Source of the DNA: Dichetophora obliterata | Taxonomy: Eukaryota; Arthropoda; Insecta; Diptera; Sciomyzidae | Direction of reading: 5' to 3' | DNA: 64,000 bases | Assembly (NCBI GenBank): GCA_963920525.1 | Contig: OY986438.1 | Location: 81,836,877-81,900,876 of the forward strand | Shown here: in pieces, positions 9,193 to 20,184 of the stretch | Position numbering within the stretch: the first letter of the stretch is position 1 | How the letters are laid out: every line of letters begins with the position of its first letter | Position numbers and translations under genes: made by a program | Notes under the pieces: model-generated | Seen by the model: only the letters and a program-made list of their open reading frames with translations | The model's database searches: none | What the model was told of the DNA's origin: nothing

Positions 9193-9199
9193 ATCCAAA

Positions 9200-10525
9200 A
9201 TGACAGCATACCAAACGACATTAGTGTTATGCACCATATTATTCTTTGTAGAAGGACAACAAATAGACATACAAGACTTAACGAACAATAATGGCTATGT
9301 AACCATAAAGACAAGCGAACAAAAAATGATAGAACAATTTAGAAAAGTATTACATTTAGTCAACATGACGAAATATGAAGAAACCACTGATATGATAAGC
9401 AAAAATTTAGACACACTAAGAACATCCTCACGAACTGCACGAACAACATTAGAAACAATTATGAAAAAGTTTTTACTATTAAAAGAAAAAATACGTGGAC
9501 TGATACCACACTCGAAACAAAAACGAGGGCTGATAAATTTGGTTGGAAAAGGATTAAAGTATATAGCTGGAACAATGGACTCGGACGACGAAATAAAAAT
9601 TAACAAGTTATTAACCGATCTTAAAGAATATAGTGGAAATCTCAATTCAAGAATTGACAAAAATGTACTTATTAATAAATCACTTTCCTCCCAAATTCAC
9701 AATATAACAAATCACATAAATTCACAACAAAAAGTCATAGAAAATTCCTTAAACAACATGAAGAACTTTATCCCTAAGAAAATAGCTAGCCTAGAAGACG
9801 AAATCGAATTTCTACAATTCATATACCGAATAGACAACGACATATCTTTATTACAGGATCACATTGAAGACATCGGACATATAATATTCTCGGGGAAATT
9901 AGACGTTATACCTTCAACCATTTTTACCGAAACCGAATTAAACTTAATAAACGACATCGACAGCTTCGTGCACACTAAAATAGCTATTGTATTTCAGGAT
10001 AATATAATTATTATCGTACTTAAATTTCCAATATACTCAAAAGAAAGTTACTCAGAAATAGTTATTGAACCAATCCCTAACCCTAACAATAAATCCCTGT
10101 ACTTAACAGATAATAAGATTCTACTAGATGAAAACAATAAAGCATTTAGAATTAATCCAGAAAATAATTTAAGGAAAAATCTTATAAAATTAAACGACAA
10201 ATGTATTGAAGACATAATTAACATCAAAGAAGCTAATTGTAAGTTGGAATATTTTAACGAAACCGAAGTAAAAGAAATAACAACGGACATTTTGATTTTC
10301 AAAAATTTTTATTTAGAAATAAAACATAACTGCAATAATATACCAATTAAACCAAAAGGAAACTTTGCTATAAGATTTGAAAATTGTGAGATCAATGCTC
10401 AAAACGAAACATTTTTTAATTTTAATATAAAAACATACGATAAGTTTATAATGCCCCATTATATGACAAAAATAAAAGAAAAAAATGTAACTTTTGAACA
10501 GATAAAATTAGAAACGTTATTTTAA
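9200..10525 (+). CDS. env: Envelope fusion glycoprotein (Env), truncated before its anchor
   Basis: Membrane fusion protein of the errantivirus, related to the baculovirus F protein family. The start at 9200 gives a signal peptide (TTLVLCTILFFVEG). A furin-type site KQKR ends at residue 109 and is followed at once by the hydrophobic-glycine fusion peptide region GLINLVGKGLKYIAGTMDSD, the most conserved part of the family. N-glycosylation sequons occur (NMTK, NITN, NETE, NVTF). The frame ends at 10525, next to a run of four T, without a membrane anchor; a transmembrane helix with a short basic tail lies just downstream in the -1 frame. As written the protein would be secreted, so fusion function is doubtful for this copy. 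Confidence 0.9.
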   Translation: MTAYQTTLVLCTILFFVEGQQIDIQDLTNNNGYVTIKTSEQKMIEQFRKVLHLVNMTKYEETTDMISKNLDTLRTSSRTARTTLETIMKKFLLLKEKIRGLIPHSKQKRGLINLVGKGLKYIAGTMDSDDEIKINKLLTDLKEYSGNLNSRIDKNVLINKSLSSQIHNITNHINSQQKVIENSLNNMKNFIPKKIASLEDEIEFLQFIYRIDNDISLLQDHIEDIGHIIFSGKLDVIPSTIFTETELNLINDIDSFVHTKIAIVFQDNIIIIVLKFPIYSKESYSEIVIEPIPNPNNKSLYLTDNKILLDENNKAFRINPENNLRKNLIKLNDKCIEDIINIKEANCKLEYFNETEVKEITTDILIFKNFYLEIKHNCNNIPIKPKGNFAIRFENCEINAQNETFFNFNIKTYDKFIMPHYMTKIKEKNVTFEQIKLETLF

Positions 10526-10743
10526 AACAGCTTAACTATGAAAACGATTTGAACATAATGTCTACGACTAATAAGAAACACACCATTGTTAACATAAGCA
10601 CGAATGTAATTATATTTTTATCGATTATTTTAACTACGATTTTATTAACAAAATATTTTAAGAGAACGTCAACCTTGCAAATTTCGTCGGAGCCTCAATC
10701 TAACGGTGGGGGTGTTATAATAAAGCCCTTACCACTAATCTAA
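10526..10743 (+). pseudogene. Env membrane anchor and cytoplasmic tail, out of frame
   Basis: In the -1 frame relative to env, open from before 10522, this encodes a ~23-residue hydrophobic helix (VIIFLSIILTTILLTKY) followed by KRT and a short tail that runs into the 3' LTR. The location, helix length and basic stop-transfer residues mark it as the end of Env, not a separate gene. Confidence 0.75.
10704..10712 (+). promoter_or_regulatory. Polypurine tract
   Basis: CGGTGGGGG immediately left of the 3' LTR start, the plus-strand primer for reverse transcription. Being short and G-rich is usual for this group. Confidence 0.75.
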
Positions 10744-11320
10744 TTTTTATGTTCTCATAAACAAATATGCAGACTTATAAAATACCTGCAACACAATTTA
10801 AGCCAAATTTAAATTGTTCTCATAAAAATTGCATTTCCGTTCACACAGACAAAATTCTCTGGAAACGAAAATGCAATAAATAAATTTAATTAATAAAAAT
10901 GAAACCTTGCACTTCCGGCAAAGTTAAATAAGTTCTTAAGAAATGTTTTCGCCAATTATTGGCTAATTGCATTTCCGTTCACACAGACAAAATTATCTGG
11001 AAACGAAAATGCAACAAATAAATTTAAATCAATATAAAAATGAAACGTTGCACTTAAAATACTTCTGAAGAAATATTTTCAACAATTATTGGCTAATAAT
11101 TCTAAAGAATTATTAACCAATACAAATAAACACCCTATCGATGAAAATTGCAAGACTAGCAATTAAGTTAATATAAATACCACCCAAAAATATTTTTAAG
11201 ACCAGTTAGTAATTTACCTTCGAAAGATCGAAGACCAAAATAATTAATTCAATAAAGGTTTAATTTAAAAGAAATAAAAATTTGTTTTTTTTTATTTTTT
11301 TTAAAATCGAAACTAAAACT
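10713..11320 (+). repeat. 3' LTR
   Basis: Same 608-bp sequence as 3214-3821 by eye, including the U3 duplication. Followed by ATTTATCTCAT, which starts with the target duplication. Confidence 0.95.
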
Positions 11321-11708
11321 ATTTATCTCATTTCCACGTAGGTCCTTGGGTTGGACAATGGCCGCAAACTAGTTAAAATGAGTTTAGTGTTTTGGATTGT
11401 TTTTCGGGTACCTTAAATTGATAATTACTATTATTAAATTCGATATTGCTTATTTATATACAATCAAGTATTCTTAAATACGCGTTTTATATATATTCAA
11501 TTTTTAAATTCCGCTGAAAAGCCAATTAATGTGCTTAGTGGAAAATCCTAATTGCCAATAGGGGGTATTTTTTAGTACTCAGATGCATTCTGTCTGTCCC
11601 GGCTGATTCGGGCAGATTTTAGAATGTAAATCGTGCATGCGTATAGGACGGGTATACGTATCTTTGGAAGATTTCATACCTCCGGGCAAATAAAAAAAAA
11701 AAAAAAAA
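11321..11708. other. Target DNA right of the errantivirus, unassigned
   Basis: No gene or repeat recognised. It ends in a run of about 17 A (11692-11708) that abuts a mariner fragment. Confidence 0.4.
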
Positions 11709-11925
11709 GTGTACGTCGATAAGCCAGCAACCAGCGTCATCGAAAATTTGGACCATTGGATGGAGGTGTGCCGCCGAGGTCGCGGTGGCCATTTGGCCGA
11801 TATTTTGTTTTATGCATAATTGAACCATACCAATATTATCATAATAAAAAAAAATTACAATAATTTCCTAGATAATTTGTGTCTTATTCAAAATCAACAT
11901 CGGCCCTTAAAATTTAACCACCCTT
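11709..11925 (+). mobile_element. Mariner 3' end fragment (DD41D type)
   Basis: The last part of a mariner transposase (VYVDKPAT, then ENLDHWMEVCRRGRGGHLAD) and its terminal repeat CTTAAAATTTAACCACCCTT, followed by TA. It is the same family as the full-length copies at 44.5 and 48.7 kb, but here on the plus strand and with an internal deletion between PAT and ENLDHW. The left border is the poly-A run; the rest of the element is absent. Confidence 0.8.
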
Positions 11926-12366
11926 TATATGATTACTAAACAATGTCCAAAATTAAAGCGCAATCGGAGAAGAAGGCGTGGCAGCTCCTACACATTTTAA
12001 ACACATTTTGCGCTTAGGTGTGCAAATGATAGGAGAGAACAAAAAAAGGACTCATAAAGTTGGAGAGAGCACAAAAAAATAAAACGAAAATCCTCTATAC
12101 GCCAAAAATACAACGAAAACGAAAGAGAAAACACCGAAAAGACGCAAACAGAAGCAAGTGACGCCACAAAGTATTTCCACAATAATTTTTACAATTTAAT
12201 GAACGAATTTTTTACCTTTTATCTAGCACTTCAGAGTTAATGATTAATAATAATTTATTTTATATGTAAAGCTTTGTTCTGGTTTAAACATAAAGATTAA
12301 TAGTTTTCACAAGCACACTTCACTGCAAAACTTCCTCTTAGAAAACAGACGAATAAAGTCAAGCTG
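11926..12366. other. Unassigned sequence
   Basis: No supported gene or repeat. Confidence 0.3.
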
Positions 12367-12449
12367 TTGTTTAGACAAAGAAAAAAAAATTATGTGAGCA
12401 CAAACAAGATTTCTTTCCCGCTTACAGTTCTGCATTACAATGTCATCAC

Positions 12450-12945
12450 CGACAAATTTTTACAAGCGGGACTTTATGCATCACAAGCCTGGACGCTGAG
12501 CAGTTCAGATGAAAAGACTTTAGGAGCATTCGAGAGAAAGATTCTTCGTAAGATCTACGGACCAATCTACGTCAATAGCGAGTACCAAATACGGTGGAAT
12601 GATGAAATGTATGAGCCATCGCTGACATAGACATAGTCAAACGCATGAAAATCGAGTGGCTTCGCTGGCTAGGACATGTTCAGCGCATGAAAGACGAGAC
12701 TCCAGTGAAGAAAATATTCGATTCGGTACCCAGCGGCGGTCAACGCAGAAGAGGACGACCACATCTTCGTTGGAAAGACCAAGTAGAGGACAACCTGACA
12801 AAGCTTGGAGTTTCCAACTGGCGCCAGCAAGCGAGGGACAGAAATGGCTGGCGCAAATTCTTAGATGAGGCCAAGACCGACATACGGTTGTAGCGCCAAC
12901 AAAAGAAAAGAAAAGAAAAGAAAGAAAAAAAGAAGTTTGAAAAAA
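12450..12945 (+). pseudogene. LINE reverse transcriptase C-terminus with A-rich tail
   Basis: The last ~140 codons of a non-LTR reverse transcriptase. Signature blocks are ASQAWTLSSSDEKTLGAFE, KILRKIYGPIY, WLRWLGHVQRM, RRRGRPHLRWKDQVEDNL and NWRQQARDRNGWRKF, the C-terminal pattern of RTE/I-type LINEs and unlike the CR1-type elements elsewhere in the window. One base shift separates the two halves near 12620. After the stop comes an (AAAAG)n tail (12899-12935), the expected 3' end. A 5'-truncated insertion, so no activity. Confidence 0.8.
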
Positions 12946-13500
12946 AAAATTTGCTTAGAGCTGTAAAAGAATGCATTCAATTTTTTTTTATTCACAAAAA
13001 AGTGAATCAATGAATAACAAAAAAGAATGCATTCGATGAATGCAAAATTAATTTATAAACACAATTTTTAATTCACATTCATTTTTAAAAAATAATTAAT
13101 TATTCATTTTATTTATTTATTTTCGTTATTCAGAATAATGAAATTCTTTTTTTGTTCATTTAAATGCTATTCACAAAGAATGCAATTCACAAAAAATTTC
13201 AGAATTTTCAGCCATTCTTTTTTATTCATTATTTATTTTTTATTCGTTATTAAATTTTTATTGATTATTCTTTTGTAATTGATTATTCATTTTTTATTCA
13301 ATATTAATTTTTTATTCATTATTAATTTTTTATTCATTATTCTTTTTTATTCATTGTTCATATTTTATTCATTATTAATTTTTAATCATTATTAATTTTT
13401 TATTCATTATTCATTTTTTAATCATTATTAATTTTGTATTCATTATTCATTTATTATTCATTATTCATGTTTTATTCTTTATTCAATTGTTATTAATTTT
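12946..13500 (+). repeat. AT-rich array of degenerate TTTTTATTCATTATTAAT units
   Basis: More than 20 imperfect copies of a 9-18 bp motif built from ATTCATT and ATTTTTT. It separates a LINE tail from the transposase-like frame that follows. No coding potential. Confidence 0.7.
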
Positions 13501-13515
13501 TTATTTATGGCTTGA

Positions 13516-13965
13516 GACCAAAATACTGATATTACCGGAGTTTCCGAAGAGTTGACAGACCGATTCCGAATAATAGTGCAAATAATAACGTGTGGCCATA
13601 AAATCAATTCGGAAAAGTTCAAAAACTATACTTTGGATACGGCTAAACTGTTTGTTGAAAAATATGCTTGGTATTACATGCCAGTAGCCGTCCATAAAAT
13701 ACTGATACATGGAAAAGATATCATGGATGCAGCAACTCTTCCTATTGGTATGCTAACTGAAGAAGCGGAAGAAGCAAGAAATAAGGACTACAGGAACTAT
13801 AGGTTAATGTTTGCTAGGAAATGCATTAGAGTTTCGACAAACACTGATATTTTTCATCGCTTACTGGTGTCATCAGACCCTTTTATAACCAGCTTAAGAA
13901 ATGAGCGACCCAAACAGGACTTGGAATGTGATGATGTAGTCAAAAAAATGATAGATGAAGAATAA
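13516..13965 (+). CDS. C-terminal tail of an unrecognised transposon-type protein
   Basis: An open frame of 149 codons with no ATG start; it opens after a TGA at 13513, so it is a terminal exon or truncated gene. The protein begins DQNTDITGVSEELTDRF and contains VAVHKILIHGKDIMDAA, PIGMLTEEAEEARNKDYRNY, RVSTNTDIFHRLLVSSDPF. I recall this type of C-terminus from high-copy, transposon-linked proteins of arthropods and hydra, but cannot assign a superfamily. The stop is followed by AATAAA (about 13963). It is intact over its length, unusual for debris here. It could be a domesticated fragment or simply a young transposon piece. Confidence 0.5.
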   Translation, partial: DQNTDITGVSEELTDRFRIIVQIITCGHKINSEKFKNYTLDTAKLFVEKYAWYYMPVAVHKILIHGKDIMDAATLPIGMLTEEAEEARNKDYRNYRLMFARKCIRVSTNTDIFHRLLVSSDPFITSLRNERPKQDLECDDVVKKMIDEE

Positions 13966-13974
13966 ATAAAGTTT

Positions 13975-14380
13975 TTTTGGAATGATAAACAAAATATTGA
14001 AATTTTATCTATATTTTGTATGGGTTTAATGGGCGGTGGGCGTGGCTGATTTTCATGGCCTATAAATCCAAAGCTTTTCGATATCGCAAAGTGGGGTTGT
14101 ATGGTAGGTGCCACGCCCCTTTGTTCAACTCCCATAAAATGTTATCAGTGAAACACCCCGTGTAAATTGTGGTCGAATACTGAATTCGAAATCTATTCGA
14201 TATCGCAAATTTGGGTTGTATGGGACGTGCCACTCCCACTGGGGGTAGGAGGGTGAAATATACTTCACGACCTATTCTCATACCTACCAAATATACGTAC
14301 AAAATTTCATGAAAATCGGTCTAACCGTTTTGGAGGAGTTCTGTAACAAACACCGTGACACGAGATTTTTATATATTAGA
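13975..14380 (-). mobile_element. Helitron 5' end fragment
   Basis: On the minus strand the sequence starts A/TCTAATATATAAAAATCTCG and continues with the usual insect Helitron leader (a block reading TAGACCGATTTTCATGAAAT). The 3' end (CTAG) was not found nearby, so the far border is uncertain. Confidence 0.5.
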
Positions 14381-15138
14381 TATATATTTTCAAATTCATT
14401 TAAATTTTAAATGTTAGCTAACAAAATAGATTTTTAATATGGAAAAAATATAATGCATAATGTAAATAATTCGAATTATTATAATATTTGAAAAATAGAG
14501 TTTTCAAAGCACAACACATACTTAGCAACGCATGCGCAATCCTGCGTAGTAGTAATACATACTGGCTCTGTAGCCACACGCATCTGTACTCGTATTCTGC
14601 ATTGTATTTAACTTGCTGAAAATAAACAAAACCGAAAACAAACGACAAAAATGAAAGCAACTGATGTGTATTTATATATGAACGTTTTAAATACATATTA
14701 ATAACAACAACAACAAAATCAGCACAACAACTACAAGAACAACCAAACCAACAACCATAACAGCATAAGCAGCTACTGAAACACGAATATATGAATATAT
14801 TCTTCTTAGATTTTGCTACTTTGTGACTTTATTAAAGAAGTGACAAAATCCAAAATTAGATATTCGTTTTATTCGTTCTCTAACTGATAGTTTGGCAAAA
14901 TTTGTGAAAATGATCCCCATACAAACCACGCCGTAAGACGTAATTCTACTTCAAATTATATGTACTAGTGCTTACCATTTTTTTTAAATTTATTTAAATG
15001 CAAACCTTTAAATATCTCACAATAACAAAAAATGAGCTTGCCCCATTTTCAAAATAAACTGCTAATATGATTGTCTCAACTATTAATTGCAGAACAAATG
15101 TTGTGGTTTTGTTAATCATAATAAATGTGAATATTATA
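14381..15138. other. Unassigned AT-rich sequence
   Basis: Contains a CAACAA-rich stretch (14705-14760). No gene supported. Confidence 0.3.
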
Positions 15139-15258
15139 GGTCTGTTTCCGTACAAGTAATTGTAATAGAAAAGAGAGTGATATTTTACATGTTACTCTTC
15201 ACTCTCGAGCTTCAAAAATTTTTAAAATGACGCTTTCAAGCAACTTCAAGTTACTAGA
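15139..15258 (+). mobile_element. GGTCTGTTT MITE, right end missing
   Basis: Matches the reverse complement of the complete 147-bp copy at 27183-27329 from its TIR (GGTCTGTTTCCGTAC, preceded by TA) to about CAAGTTACT. The right terminal repeat is replaced by unrelated sequence. Confidence 0.7.
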
Positions 15259-17199
15259 GATAGAGAAAAAAAACCCAGATATCGCTTACCCAGAAGGAAA
15301 TTGCCCGAGTACTGTGTATTCATGCATGGTTTCATACGTCACTTCCGTAGCACTACTTTGGTAAACAAATGTACATGCACTAATCTATTGCTTGATACTC
15401 GAAGTATGCTGAATCTGAGCACAGAGGTTAATTTTACTACTTTCTCGTACACTTTGAATGTGAAAAAGAAGCAATAGAAAAAATTAGCAATAAAAAAAAT
15501 CATCACTCCATTATTTTCTTTGCATTTTTTCTTCTTCTGTGTGCTCTTGTAACTGAATAATATTGTAGCTAGGATTGATACTTTTCCGCACATAATTGTA
15601 TCGATAAAGTACTAAGACCTACTTATTTTCCTAAACACTTACTGAATAGTATTGTGGCTTGGATTGATACTTTTCAGCAGTTACATCGAGAAAGTAAGTC
15701 TGCTAACTTCCCCATGCACTGACAGATGCAAGAAGTAGCTAGACTTGATACTTTGCTGCAAACAATGTGTATCAAAAATTCATTGATTCTGAGTTGGCCA
15801 AGTGCTGTGTAAAGTAATGGAAAGTTGTATAAGAACTTCAAGCACTTCGTGCCTTATAGCAGCGATGCCCACGAAAATTATTTGAAGAGTGCAAAAAAAA
15901 CAACAAAAATCAACATCAAAAAATTTTTAAATATGGATGCAATGAGGAATTACCAATAACACGTGTGCTGGCAGAGTCCGTGACAGCGAATTTATATGTA
16001 CACTGTAAAAATAATGAATAAACCAATTCTGAATACTTCAGTTTTTTACTAGTCGCAATACATTCTGATGTATATAATTTATATAATATTACTATAAAAC
16101 TAATTTATTCTGATGCAATATAAAAAAGTACCCACCTGCAAAAATCCAATAACTTTTTCTCAATGTGTATTCGCACAACAAAAAATATAAAGAGTACGAC
16201 GCATGCTGTTAACATCTGCAATGATAATGCCAGAAAAGTACGACAGATAGTGCTTTTGAAATTTTTTAACGATTGTGGAATGTAGTAACTCCCATGGTAT
16301 TGTGTGGGAAAAATCTTTCGCGAGGGCGAAAGAACCTTAAAATACCACAAAATTCTTCAAATTACCTCAATACCTCAAAATACTACAAATAATCACCAAA
16401 ACTATATTTTTAACTCGCGTGGTGAAATACGATTTAAGAGAACGAAGCTTTTATTGAATTGTTCAAATCACTGAATGCACTTGATGGTGGTGGTTTATAG
16501 TATGTATCTATTTTTTCTTTGTTTTTTTTACTATTCGTCATTAAAAAGAGCACACTTTAATTTAAAAAATCACACTCTGATAATCGTCTTTATTTGAATC
16601 AATTGCTGATTTTACGTTCATAAAAAGTGTTTAAAAAAGTATAATGCCTGGAAAAAAATCTTTGCCGCAAACTTCTTTCTCTAAAACATTTGTAAGTATA
16701 CCAAAGGGGTATTCACGATCCAGTGCATTTGGCTGAGCAATTGCAAATTACATTATGCATTTGCAATTAGCTGTGAGCGTACCTTAGGAGTGCACAGTGG
16801 CAATATCATTGTAAATTTAAAATTTTTTGTGAAACAGCAGGGAAATCAGCTGATTCAAACATAAGCAAAGTGTTATTTTGTAGGATTAAGGTAGATATGC
16901 GAAGAAAAATCGCGAAAAGCGTTGATGATATAGTGAGAATTGCTGCATCTGAGATATCACATAACACATTTCTAACAAATACATATGAAATTTTTGATGA
17001 ACTGATAATTATCAATAAACAAAACAACCATAACATGAAAACATAAGGCTGTTTCAAATAATTCACTAGTAAATTAATTTCATCAATGATCCTTAGTGCA
17101 CTCAAATGTTTTTGTTTTTCTTCTATTTTCAAGCGTCAAATGTCAGCTGTGTAATAAGCGCATGTACGAAACCTGTTTATGCACGGTGTCGACGCTGAA
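15259..17199. other. Unassigned sequence with one short repeat patch
   Basis: No gene seen. At 16340-16395 there are short ACCTCAAA/TACCACAAA repeats that resemble, on the opposite strand, the patch at 24478-24612. The remainder shows nothing recognisable. Confidence 0.3.
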
Positions 17200-17488
17200 T
17201 CAAATCGACTGCCAAATTTTCAGCTTGATTTCGTTTATACCTGGCGCAATTTGATTCACTCCATGGTTATCCAATGAAAAATGGTGCGACCACGCCCATT
17301 TTCAGTATGCTGCCGTATTTATTTGTGGGCGGTTAAAGGGGTGTAGAAAAACTTTTTTGAAAACCATCTCGTAGTTGTAAACAATCCACTGTCAAAATTT
17401 CAGATAAATCGGTCCAGTAGTTTTGGAATCTATAGCCATCACACAGCCAGAAAAACAAACGGGCAGCCTTTCGGTTTTTATATATAGA
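17200..17488 (-). mobile_element. Helitron 5' end fragment
   Basis: On the minus strand: TCTATATATAAAAACCGAAA, then the conserved leader with GGACCGATTTATCTGAAATT. The same kind of end as at 14380, 21629 and 33019. Right border good (17488), left border uncertain. Confidence 0.5.
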
Positions 17489-17847
17489 TTTTTTTTCATA
17501 TATTTATATATTAAAATCTCTGAAATTATGTCAAATACTATAAAAATAAAATTAGTTTTATGATAATCACTAGAGTGGACCTTATTTTAAAAAGACCACC
17601 TCAAGGGCTCAAACTGTTGTAATTGATGATAAAAAATTCGTGAAAAATTTTAGCAAGATCTATTGGATCTTATTGGAATTATTAAACAGAAAAATTTTTG
17701 GAAAAAACAAAAAATCTTAACTGTTTCCTTATTCCAAATGAAATTGCAAATGAAAATATTAAAAAAAATTTTTTTTTCTTTCATGCACTTGTGCAAACTT
17801 TAATCTATGAGCGCATGGGTTTATATGCATCCGATCTTACTAAAATT

Positions 17848-17878
<31 letters not shown>

Positions 17879-18181
17879 TTTTATTATTTATTTATTTATT
17901 TAAGTAATCATAAGTGCAATAAGAGCTATGCATTTATATGAATGAATAAATATAATGAATAAATATAATTAATTTACATTAAATTAAGTAAAAATTAATA
18001 TTAAAATTGAAATTAAAGTGAAAAATGAAAATGAAAAATTTTATATTAAAAATTTGAAATTAAAGTTAAAAACTAAAAATGAAGAATAATAACAACTGTT
18101 TAAAACAGAATCAAAAATAATGACCTTAATTTTTAAACAATATAGGCTTTATGTTATTTTTTATTTTAAAGAATATAAAAT
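17489..18181. other. AT-rich sequence with (TTTA)n microsatellite
   Basis: TTTA tetranucleotide run at about 17847-17903, then AT-rich DNA. The block at 17562-17645 resembles, in reverse complement, the left edge of the LINE at 24.4 kb. No gene. Confidence 0.5.
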
Positions 18182-20184
18182 CTAGCAAATACCCGCTGCT
18201 TCGCCTGCGATAAAAATATTTAATACCATGTACAAATTTTAAATCTGAAAATGAAAGTCTTAAGTTGTATTAAAACAAATTCAAAATATAAAAATTATTG
18301 TGTTCGTTTTGTTTAATTATGAAAAAATGGTATATATATTAAGAAATGACTTTATTTAATTTGAATAACTTATTTTAACGGTAATTGTTATGATGACATA
18401 AATTTACCTGGCTTTCTTTTTTTTTACTTTTGAAAAAGTCCTGCATAACATCGTTATAAAAAAATTTGGGTAAAAAATTTTTAAAATTTGTAATCAAAAA
18501 TGTAATCTTTTACATATATTCTGAAAATAAATATATTCTTCTTAAATTGTTTTAGTTAATCGGCCTTCTTCAGTTATTAATTGTTATTTTGCTTCGGCCA
18601 AACAACAATTCTTCTTGAATTAAAAAAAACCCGATATAATGACATCAAACTTTTGGCGATATCTCAAAAACTATAGACTTTCTCAATGCATAACAATGCA
18701 TTTTTGTATGGACAGTCGTTGATTAAAAAAATTAACGATAATTTTCTTTTCGTTTCGGAAATATTTTGTACGGCTATTAGGTATGTTTTAAAAAACCTTT
18801 TATTATGACATTAAAATTCTTGCGATATCTCAAAACTATAGATATTCTCAGTATAACTCATAAGCCTCAGAATGAGAAAAAAACGATAGAAATTTCATGT
18901 TTTGACTTAGCAAGCAAACATTTCCGCAATTAACAAATGGATTTTCATCCAATTTTCTTTGTTAGAAAGTTCAATTAAGTAAATTGGGAAAATGAGAAAA
19001 GGTTTACCGTTACCTCACCAATGCAATGTTTTATATTGTTTTCAAAAAACCTCTAAAATATCCAACTTATACTAAACAATAGGCCAAGAGTTGCTTTTGT
19101 TGTACATATTTTTTTTAATTGGAATTTTTTTTAATTCTTTCTATCATTAAACAGTTTCTATCATTAAAAATCATGGGACACTTAACCCCCCCCCCCTATG
19201 ATTTTTTGATGAAAACTAATTTGCTTAAAATGTTGTTATATTTTTTGCAATGTGCTACAGCTTAAAAACTAATTTATGTGAAAAACATTTTCAAATATAG
19301 CTTAAAAAATAATTCTGTGAAAAATATTTCAAATATTTCAAACTATTCCAAAGTTATATACATAAATCTATGTTTTAATCTATTTCCTTATCTATATATT
19401 CATAGTTAACGTTATAGTTATAGTAGAATTTAACCTGACCCAATGCAATGAAATTTCTATAATCGTTTTGTGAATTTGTAAAAGTGTAAATTGACCTTCG
19501 AACAAAACACATGCTAGACGTTTCCGTTTGAAACATCAATGCATGACGATCAGAATTTTCTGATATATACAGCATTCTTATTGATGTATAGTATTGCCCG
19601 GCAGACGTTGTCCTGCCGCAGACCACCTTACTGCTGTATACGAATTTTCATGCTGTTCGGAAAAAAATTAAATTTATATATTCGCCATTTTTAGTACAGT
19701 TGCCGAAAGTAGCCGTATGAACTAAATTATCTAATTTTAGTCTAATACAACCAAAACCGTTCGAAGTATAACATTTTTTATTAATTCTGGGCGGTAATGC
19801 GGGTGTGGCAAAATTTTTTAACTTAAACCATCTCATACTCGAAACAATAGAATGCCAGAATTTCAGCTCAATTGAGCTTTGCTTTACTCCAAGCTTATCC
19901 CCCGAAAAGTGGACTTAACTAAAGGGGGTCATGCCCATTTTTAGTAAAGTTAGCGAAAGTAACCATACAACGTAGATTACCAAATTCTAGTCTCATACGA
20001 CCAAAATCTCTGAAATATAGCATTTTTTGCAAAAAGTGGGCATGGAAAGTAGACGTGGCAAATCTAACATAGCATTTTACGATAAAGTTGGAATAACAAA
20101 TCGTTTGATACCTATATCATGTTAATCTGTTCAGTGGTTCTTGCGTGATTGTCAAACATCCGTGCAGTGTCACAACGCTTTTAT

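Larger units (their letters stand above)
3214..11320 (+). mobile_element. Errantivirus (Ty3/gypsy LTR retroelement with env), near intact
   Basis: An 8,107-bp retroelement: LTR, tRNA-Ser primer site, leader repeats, two small ORFs, gag, pol, env, purine tract GGTGGGGG, LTR. The two LTRs look identical over 608 bp and the element is flanked by the 6-bp direct repeat ATTTAT, so it is a young insertion. Errantiviruses are the insect endogenous retroviruses related to gypsy, 17.6, 297 and ZAM. The env with a KQKR/GLINLV cleavage-fusion site and the Ser-type primer site point to the 17.6/297 side of the group. Breaks: pol and env each lose frame near their 3' end, at or beside homopolymer runs. 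Whether these are real or base-calling errors cannot be told here. Confidence 0.95.

Noticed and set aside
10549..10743. Separate small membrane-protein gene after env
   Set aside because: No ATG at its first codon, open frame extends into env, and the helix sits where the Env anchor belongs.
12656..12868. Alternative frame over the LINE tail
   Set aside because: Shadow of the RT C-terminal frame 12645-12893, which carries the family motifs.
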